DNA of 5,001 nt from Bacillota bacterium (GTDB lineage: Bacteria; Bacillota; Sulfobacillia; RBS10-35). The notes under the pieces are model-generated. The model made no database searches, had not been told where the DNA came from, and saw only the letters and a list, made by a program, of their open reading frames with translations. The stretch's first letter is position 1, and each line of letters begins with the position of its first letter. The stretch lies in the NCBI GenBank assembly GCA_029960865.1, contig JASBVX010000131.1, positions 1-5,001 of the forward strand, written 5' to 3'. Made by a program: the position numbers and the translations under genes. Positions 1 to 5,001 of this stretch are shown piece after piece.

Positions 1-642
1 CTATCATTCTCTTGCTCTCAAATCGGACGGCACCGTCTGGGCCTGGGGAAGGAACGACGGCGGTCCGCTCGGCGACGGGACGCAGGAGAACCGCAACACC
101 CCGGTGCAGGTGCAGAACCTGACCGACGTGGTGGCCATCGCCGCAGGCGGCAGTTATTCTCTTGCTGTCAAATCGGACGGCACCGTCTGGGCATGGGGAT
201 GGAACATCCACCAGGTCGGCACCACCCCGGTGCAGGTGCAGAACCTGACCGACGTGGTGGCCATCGCCTCAGGCGGTGGCGGTTATTCTCTTGCACTCAA
301 GTCGGATGGCACCGTCTGGGCGTGGGGATGGAACGACAGCGGTCAACTCGGCGACGGGACGTGGGAGCACCGCCTCACCCCGGTCCAGGTGCAGAACCTG
401 ACCGATGTGGTGGCCGTCGCCGCAGGCCGCCTCCATTCTCTTGCACTCAAGTCGGACGGCACCGTCTGGGCGTGGGGCGGGAACTACTGGGGCCAGCTTG
501 GCGACGGGACGGAGGAGGACCGCCTCACACCGGTCCAGGTGCAGGACCTGACCGATGTGTGGACATCGCCATAGGCTACCGCCATTCTTTTGCGCTCATA
601 TTGTTCAAAACCGTGGAAGGGATGAGGATACCCTGGTGTTAA
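1..642 (+). CDS. RCC1-repeat beta-propeller protein, 3' part, frameshifted near its end
   Basis: The gene enters from the left edge already in frame (from base 2) and encodes back-to-back RCC1-type repeats. Each unit has a Y/H-SLALKSDGTVWAWG strand, a GQLGDGT-like turn and a TPVQVQNLTDVVAIAAG tail. Four units are seen, plus the opening strand of a fifth (YRHSFAL). RCC1 repeats are known to fold as seven-bladed beta-propellers; bacterial members are often secreted or surface proteins of unknown role. No signal peptide can be judged because the N-terminus is outside the window. The literal frame stops at 572-574 after LTDVWTSP. Compared with the earlier copies (GACGTGGTGGCCATCGCC), the last copy reads GATGTGTGGACATCGCC, one G short at about 557-561. 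Restoring it gives LTDVVDIAIGYRHSFAL and a stop at 640-642. The call as an RCC1 protein is firm; biological function is unknown. Confidence 0.85.
   Translation, partial: LSFSCSQIGRHRLGLGKERRRSARRRDAGEPQHPGAGAEPDRRGGHRRRRQLFSCCQIGRHRLGMGMEHPPGRHHPGAGAEPDRRGGHRLRRWRLFSCTQVGWHRLGVGMERQRSTRRRDVGAPPHPGPGAEPDRCGGRRRRPPPFSCTQVGRHRLGVGRELLGPAWRRDGGGPPHTGPGAGPDRCVDIAIGYRHSFALILFKTVEGMRIPWC
20..597 (+). repeat. Tandem RCC1-coding DNA repeats, about 150 bp each
   Basis: Counting from the AAA/AAG codon before TCGGACGGCACCGTCTGGGC, copies begin at 20, 170, 299 and 449, giving periods of 150, 129 and 150 bp, with the start of a fifth copy up to about 597. DNA similarity is high: bases 97-142 and 223-268 are identical (46 bp). 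The 129-bp unit lacks the LGDGT-type turn, so one propeller blade is about seven codons shorter. Such near-identical units suggest recent duplication or homogenisation, and they are also places where short-read assemblies collapse or shift. Confidence 0.85.
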
Positions 643-658
643 AACATAATCCAGTTGT

Positions 659-1053
659 GTGCTGGCCGCACTTTCCGTCCTGTTGGGCGCTTGGATGATA
701 GCCGGGCACGTTCAGGTTGAGGGCGACACGCTCTGGCACATCCGGGTCGGACGCTGGATCGTCGAGAACGGAGAAGTTCCCAGGACCGGTATCTTTTCCT
801 GGTCCGTTCCCGATGCGCCCTGGCATGCCCATGAGTGGCTGTGGGAAGTGCTCCCCTACTTTGCCCATTCGGTCGGCGGATTTTCCGGCCTCTGGGGGCT
901 TATCGCCGTCGGGGTCTTTCTTTTCGGCGGTGCACTCTTTGCCCTTACCCGTCGCGGCGGCTGGCCCGCTTTTTTCGGGTCCGTGTTTGCCGTTCTCGAC
1001 TCCGCCTTTCGCTTCAATGCCCGACGGCATGCGATGACCTTCGGGCTGTGGGG
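659..1053 (+). pseudogene. N-terminal fragment of a polytopic membrane protein (GT-C glycosyltransferase-like), cut off by the CRISPR array
   Basis: The frame opens just after a stop at 647-649; GTG at 659 is the likeliest start (TTG at 656 is also possible), with no clear Shine-Dalgarno. About 131 native residues are present: a hydrophobic segment at 2-17, a GDTLWHIRVGRWI motif at 22-34, PRTGIFSW at 41-48, WHAHEWLWE at 55-63 and a second membrane segment near 75-96. From memory, the pattern D-x-x-W-H-x-x-x-G followed by P-R-T-x-x-F-S-W and H-E-W-L is shared by large bacterial membrane proteins of about 450-600 residues that resemble GT-C glycosyltransferases; the exact activity is unknown. 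From base 1054 the frame translates CRISPR repeats and spacers (stop at 1199-1201), so the rest of the gene is missing. This is a truncated gene or an assembly junction. It lies 16 bp after the repaired RCC1 gene on the same strand, but G+C content is similar only to the left side of the window. Confidence 0.65.
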
Positions 1054-1260
1054 GGCTCCCCCGCACACGCGGGGATTGACCCTGGCGCCAGATCTGGCTG
1101 CGGCCTTTATACAGGGCTCCCCCGCACACGCGGGGATTGACCTGCCACAAAATCAGTTTGACCGGCTAGGTGCGAGGCTCCCCCGCACACGCGGGGATTG
1201 ACCGTCGCTCGTCATGAGGATGATGCGCGTCCCCCTGGCTCCCCCGCACGCGGGGATCAC
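1054..1260 (+). CRISPR. Short type I-E CRISPR array: three full repeats, one degenerate repeat, three spacers
   Basis: Identical 28-bp repeats lie at 1054-1081, 1115-1142 and 1176-1203; a degenerate copy is at 1237-1260. They start GGCTCCCCCGC and end GGGGATTGACC, with a hairpin of CCCCGC paired to GCGGGG around an ACAC loop. The three spacers (1082-1114, 1143-1175, 1204-1236) are each 33 bp, so the period is exactly 61 bp, the value usual for type I-E. The repeat matches the I-E pattern (compare the E. coli form ending GGGGATAAACC), which sets the crRNA strand as + and the leader on the left. The degenerate last copy on the right agrees with a trailer end. No AT-rich leader is present on the left; the flank is coding sequence of a broken membrane-protein gene. 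The array points into cas3, whose product and Cascade would use these crRNAs. Spacer origins cannot be judged by eye. Confidence 0.95.
1237..1260 (+). repeat. Degenerate terminal (trailer-end) CRISPR repeat
   Basis: It begins GGCTCCCCCGCACG, missing two bases (CA) of the loop found in the other copies, and ends GGGGATCAC in place of GGGGATTGACC. It sits at the exact 61-bp period. Decay of the last repeat is common at the leader-distal end of arrays, so it supports the array orientation. The loop deletion leaves a CCCCG/CGGGG stem around CACG, which Cas6e might recognise less well. Confidence 0.85.
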
Positions 1261-1287
1261 AAGAATCTTTCAACAAAGACTTTTCGC

Positions 1288-1310
1288 ACCCCGTCAACAG
1301 ATGGCGGGGT
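1288..1310 (+). other. Small inverted repeat between array and cas3
   Basis: ACCCCG at 1288-1293 pairs with CGGGGT at 1305-1310 around an 11-nt loop. It lies in the 121-bp gap (1261-1381) between the last repeat and the chosen cas3 start, and covers the alternative ATG at 1301. There is no T-run after it, so it is not a standard intrinsic terminator. It could be chance in GC-rich DNA, a relic of repeat sequence, or an RNA hairpin ahead of cas3. I see no convincing promoter in the gap. Confidence 0.3.
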
Positions 1311-1368
1311 TCATTCTTGATGATCAGTTTAGCAGGATATTTCCTGACTGGGTAGAAAGAGAGGGACT

Positions 1369-1375
1369 AAAGGAG
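1369..1375 (+). promoter_or_regulatory. Shine-Dalgarno of cas3 that decides the GTG start
   Basis: AAAGGAG is followed by six bases and then GTG at 1382-1384, in frame with the Cas3 domains. No comparable site precedes the in-frame ATGs at 1214 (inside CRISPR spacer 3) or 1301 (upstream CGTCAACAG). It is the only good ribosome-binding signal in the cas3 5' region. Confidence 0.65.
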
Positions 1376-1381
1376 ATCATC

Positions 1382-3995
1382 GTGCCGCAGGTGTCCCGAG
1401 ATCCCGACATCGCCCAACGGTGCATCTTCTGGGGGAAGTATGACGATAGCACCCAGGAGTGCCTGCCTCTTGTCCTTCACTCCCTTGATGTGGCTATGGT
1501 TTTTCGAGGTCTCACAAAGCTTCCAGGTATCCGACGGACCCTTAGCCAGGCATCAGAAAAACCTTTGACAAACGTCATTCTTGATCGCCTGGCCTTCCTC
1601 GTTATGCTCCACGATATCGGGAAAGCCAACTTGGGCTTTCAAAAAAAGCCATGGACAGGGGAGAAAGTCGGCCATCTCAGGGAACTGGCACCTCTTTTTG
1701 AAAGCGATCTTCATGAAAAGTTTATCGAGGTGCTTCCGGCAAGTATGGCCCATTGGTTCCCTGACGGGGAAACGGCTTATAGCTATCTCATGGCCGTCTT
1801 CTCTCATCATGGAAGACCCCTTCGATTTCAAGAAGAGAGCACGGGTGTGTTCGCTCGGGCCCCACGGTACTGGCAAAGGCAAGGTTCGTGGGATCCCTTT
1901 GTAGGAATCCGAGAAGTCACTTCCGCTGCAGAGCTTGCCTTTAGGGGCGCTTTTACCTCTTCATCCGAGGTGGACATTCTGCCTGAGAAACCCGCCTTTC
2001 ACCATCGTGTTGCCGGTCTGACCATGCTGGCCGACTGGATCGGCTCCAACGCCGATTGGTTCCCGATTCGGCCCATGACGTTAGAAGAAAGGCAAGAAGA
2101 AAACCAAAGAATCTTACCTGACATCCTTCGCTCCATAGGGCTCGATGTTGAACCCTTGAGGCCATTGGTGGCAGGCATCGATTCTTTTGAAAATGCTTTT
2201 GATCTAAAGCCCCTCCCTTTGCAAAAGGCCCTGGGTGATCTCTCTCCCGACAACGACTCAAGACTTCTGATCGTAGAATCAGATACAGGATCGGGAAAGA
2301 CGGAAGCAGCCCTCCACTGGTTTCTGCGGCTCTTTCAATCGGGGAAGGTCGACAGCCTCTACTTTGCTTTGCCAACCCGTGTAGCTGCCCATGAAATTTT
2401 TCTGCGCGTCCAGAAGACAGTGGAGACGTGGTTTCCCGATCCAACAAAAAGACCCCTGGTCATTCTGGCTGTACCCGGATATCCGGCCGCGGCGCCAGAG
2501 GAAAGGGTTCTGCCTCCCCCGTCGAAAGCCCACATCTCCCAGGACGACGAGACCCTGGCCTGGCGCGAGAGAGCCTGGGCCGAAGAACACCCTAAGCGTT
2601 TCTTAGCGGCTCCTGTAGCGGTGGGCACGGTGGATCAAGCTCTTTTAAGCACCATCCAGGCTGCTCATGCCCATATGAGATCCTCCCTGTTGGATCGCAG
2701 CCTCCTGGTGATCGACGAGGTGCATGCCTCCGATCGGTATATGTCCATCCTTCTGAAACATTTGGTCGAGCACCATCTATCGGTGGGCGGCTACGCCCTT
2801 CTGATGTCTGCTACCCTCGGTTCTCGTACCCAACGCCTCCTCATACCCGATTTCCCGAAAAAGACCCTGCAGGAGATGGTTCACTCTCCTTACCCTGCCC
2901 ACACCCTTCGGAGCGGACGAACGGTTGGTGCGCAAACGGCAGGGACTCCAGCGAAAGAGGTTCAGTTTGAGCTGCATCCCTGGGCAGAAGACCGGCTCCC
3001 GGTGGTGGAGGTGGTCAAAGAAGCAGTCCGGGAGGGTGCCCGGGTCCTGGCCATATTCAATACGGTGCAGCGCAGCCTGGATTTCTTTCGCATGCTGGAA
3101 GAACACGGGGTGCCCTTCCTTTTTTCCTGCCGCGGTATTCCCACGCCCCATCACGGGCGCTACGCTCCCGAGACAAGGGTCCTCCTGGATCGGCAGGTCA
3201 CGGTCACCATGGGGAAAGAAGGCCCTCCAGAAGCCTGCGCCCTGGTAGGCACCCAAACCCTGGAACAAAGCCTGGACATCGACGCCGACCTCATGATCAC
3301 CGATTTGGCCCCGGCCGATGTTCTCCTCCAAAGGGTAGGTTCGCCTCCACCGCCACCACCGTTCCCGTCCCCCCGGCTATGAGAAGCCACGGTGTCTTGT
3401 CCTGACCCCCAAGGCAAAACTGGAAACAGCTCTTAATGCCAAAGGGGATGTGTTGGGCCACTACAAGAAGATGGGCCTGGGCAGCGTCTATGAGGACCTG
3501 CGGGTCTTGGAATTGACCATCCGCATCCTGGAATCCCATCCTTTGGTGGAGATCCCCAGGGATAACCGCTTTCTTGTCGAAAGCGCGACTCATGAAGAAG
3601 CGCTGGAGTCCTTGGACAGCCCCCGTTGGGTCCAGCATGGCCGCAGGGTAGATGGGGCCGAGCTGGCCAAAGCCATTGCCGCAGACATGGCAACCCTACT
3701 CTATGATGAATATTTCGGGGATTTCTCCTTCCACGATCGTGCCCAACAGGTGATGACCCGCCTAGGGGTAAAGGCGCTACGCCTTCGGATGCAAGAGCCC
3801 TTTGTAGGTCCTTTTGGTGAAACCATCCAGGAGATGACCATCCCAGGCCATATGGCACCCAAGGAGCAGGTGGAAGAGGCCCTATTCCTTCGAAAAAGGG
3901 GAGATGAGGCCCTATTGCAGGCGGGGGAGCGGCGCTACCGGTACAGCCGCTTGGGGTTGGAATTAGAGGGAGAGGATATCCATGAAGAGTCCTAA
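1382..3995 (+). CDS. cas3: CRISPR-associated nuclease/helicase Cas3, type I-E, with one frameshift
   Basis: Cas3 is recruited by target-bound Cascade, unwinds the DNA 3'-5' using ATP and degrades it with its HD nuclease. Numbering from GTG 1382: FWGK 16-19, HSLD 33-36, HD motif LHDIGK with H77-D78, HH 142-143 and ADWIGSN 217-223 form the HD nuclease part. The SF2 helicase follows with Walker A TGSGKT 302-307 (K306), DEVH box 445-448, SAT 476-478, IFNTVQ 558-563, TQTLEQSLDID 624-634 and motif VI QRVG|RLHRH 650-658. One extra T at 3340/3341 breaks motif VI; read literally, the protein stops at 3380-3382 after a proline-rich tail. Removing the T restores RLHRHHRSRP and a C-terminal domain ending at 3995, giving about 870 residues (E. 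coli Cas3 has 888). The start is set by AAAGGAG six bases upstream; ATG 1301 is an alternative. The stop overlaps cse1 by 14 bp, indicating translational coupling. Identity is certain; whether the frameshift is real is open. Confidence 0.93.
3966..3975 (+). promoter_or_regulatory. Shine-Dalgarno of cse1 inside the end of cas3
   Basis: GAGGGAGAGG lies six bases before the ATG at 3982-3984. It favours this start, in the frame coding NLLDDP, over the ATG at 4004, which has no such site but would avoid the frameshift. Confidence 0.65.
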
Positions 3996-5001
3996 CCTTT
4001 TGGATGACCCTGTTTTCCGTATTGTCCGACCGATGGCCACCGGCTCGCCTTTCGCTGCCTGATCTTCTGGTGGCTTTAGGTGCAGACGAAGTTGGGCATT
4101 TCGTCGGCTTACAGCGTCACCAGGCAGATCCCTTTCACGCCTTCCTTTCTCAGCTGGGGACCATGGCGCTGGCCCGTTCAGGCGTCCAGGATCCTCGCCA
4201 ATCCAAGGATTTTTGGTATGAGGGACTTCTTAAACTCAGTCAACCCTACGGCCACGATGCCTGGAGCATGGTGGTGGAGGACCTTTCGCGCCCTGCCTTT
4301 ATGCAACCTCCTTTTTCTCCTGGCACGGAAAAGGAACTCAAACCGCTGGCGGCGCCAAAGCATACCGCAGCGGACGCCCTCGATCTCCTTGTCACGGCCA
4401 AGAATCACGACGTTAAGGCCAGCCGGATCCAACAACCTGAATGGGACCAATGGGTATATGCCTTGATCAGTGTCCAGACCATGGATGGATTTCCCGGTCA
4501 GGGTAACTACGGCATCGCCCGCATGAATGGGGGTTACGGTCATCGGGTGATGGCCGAAGTCATCCGCACTTTAAGGCCTGGGCTGCGCTGGCAAGATGCC
4601 GTCCAAAGGATACTGCCCTACCGGAGCCACCTCTTGATGGAACCCTTCGGGTTTCAGGACGAGGGCCTGGGCCTCCTCTGGACGGCACCCTGGGATGGGA
4701 CCAGCAGTCTGCCCCTTTCTGGCCTGGATCCCTACTTCATTGAAGTGTGCCGCCGCTATCGCCTACAAGCGGCAGACGATGGGGTTTACATTGCCAAAGC
4801 TACGTCGAAGGGCCCCCGCATCGAGGCCAAGGACTTAAAAGGCGTGGTCGGGGATCCCTGGATCCCTATCGATACCAGCAAAGACCAGCCCCAGGCCTTG
4901 ACTTTCTCGCCGCGGGGCATGGAGGCCAATGTCCTACGACGGGTCCTCTTTGAAGACCGCATTCAGCTCAGCCCTCTCCATAAACCGGACCCTTCCTGGC
5001 C
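3982..5001 (+). CDS. cse1: Cascade large subunit Cse1/CasA (Cas8e), 5' two-thirds, with one frameshift; runs off the right edge
   Basis: Cse1 is the Cascade large subunit that reads the PAM, helps open the DNA and recruits Cas3. The N-terminus MKSPNLLDDPVFRIVRP fits the family opening (NLL-x-DP); after the frameshift RLSLPDLLVALGADE matches the usual SLPELLA segment. An extra base near 4045 moves the reading from the ATG frame to the long open frame; literal translation from 3982 ends at TGA 4060-4062. After repair about 339 residues are in the window, against 502 for E. coli CasA, so the C-terminal helical bundle lies outside. A conserved-looking stretch QTMDGFPGQGNYGIARMNGG spans residues 165-184. 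The CPxC motif and GLRGG of E. coli-type CasA are absent; the only cysteine seen is in EVCRRYRL. A start at ATG 4004 would need no frameshift, but loses the NLLDDP signature and has no ribosome site. It overlaps the cas3 end by 14 bp, in one operon; cse2 would be expected next. Confidence 0.85.

Noticed and set aside
605..1150. Long open frame on the minus strand (about 181 codons)
   Set aside because: It crosses the membrane gene and two CRISPR repeats, has no recognisable domain, and is a shadow of GC-rich sequence on the other strand.
1054..1213. Short frames through the repeats giving peptides such as SPAHAGID and LPRTRGD
   Set aside because: These are translations of type I-E CRISPR repeats, a known source of spurious proteins; the DNA shows a regular 61-bp array.
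1214..1300. ATG at 1214 as the start of cas3
   Set aside because: It lies inside spacer 3, has no ribosome site, and the added residues only translate the array end.
1317..1343. TTGATG and TATTTC as a sigma-70 promoter for cas3
   Set aside because: Spacing is only 15 bp and the -10 match is poor; not strong enough to annotate.
3160..3858. Minus-strand open frames under the cas3 3' end
   Set aside because: No recognisable domain, and they lie opposite well-supported Cas3 coding sequence.
4080..4466. A separate open frame on the + strand of 128 codons, and one at 4747-4953
   Set aside because: Both are out of frame with the long Cse1 reading, which holds family-like sequence from 4046 to the window end.
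1382..5001. A previously undescribed defence system
   Set aside because: HD-helicase Cas3, a Cse1-like subunit and the repeat type all agree with a standard type I-E CRISPR-Cas locus; no extra domain or unknown gene is inserted in the visible part.

Overview
The window looks like a piece of a GC-rich bacterial genome or metagenomic contig, roughly 55-63% G+C by eye. A Desulfobacterota-like (deltaproteobacterial) source would fit the mix of RCC1-repeat protein, large membrane protein and type I-E CRISPR locus, but this is a weak inference because no taxonomic marker gene is present.

Left part (1-1053): the 3' end of a gene for an RCC1-type beta-propeller repeat protein, with a single-base frameshift near its end. 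It is followed at once by the 5' part of a polytopic membrane protein gene (glycosyltransferase-C-like N-terminus), which stops making sense exactly where a CRISPR array begins.

Middle (1054-1260): a very short type I-E CRISPR array of three identical 28-bp repeats and one degenerate, 2-bp-shorter terminal repeat, separated by three 33-bp spacers (61-bp period). By repeat orientation and position of the degenerate copy, the leader end should be on the left and the trailer on the right. The left flank is coding sequence of a broken gene, so no leader is visible. Either a genomic rearrangement or an assembly misjoin lies at about 1040-1054.

Right part (1382-5001): the start of a type I-E effector operon reading away from the array. 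cas3 (HD nuclease plus SF2 helicase, about 870 residues once one extra base is removed) overlaps by 14 bp the start of cse1/casA (Cascade large subunit), which runs off the right edge. Both carry a +1-base frameshift, in helicase motif VI of cas3 and near codon 22 of cse1, and both shifts lie at the same hexamer TCGCCT. Cse1/Cascade would find crRNA-matched DNA and hand it to Cas3 for degradation; the remaining operon genes (cse2, cas7, cas5, cas6, cas1, cas2) would be expected beyond 5001.

I do not see a new kind of system. The main points of interest are the leaderless array fused to a broken gene, three single-base frameshifts within 5 kb, a Cse1 without the E. coli-type CPxC/GLRGG motif region, and a cas3 start that must be moved out of the CRISPR spacer.
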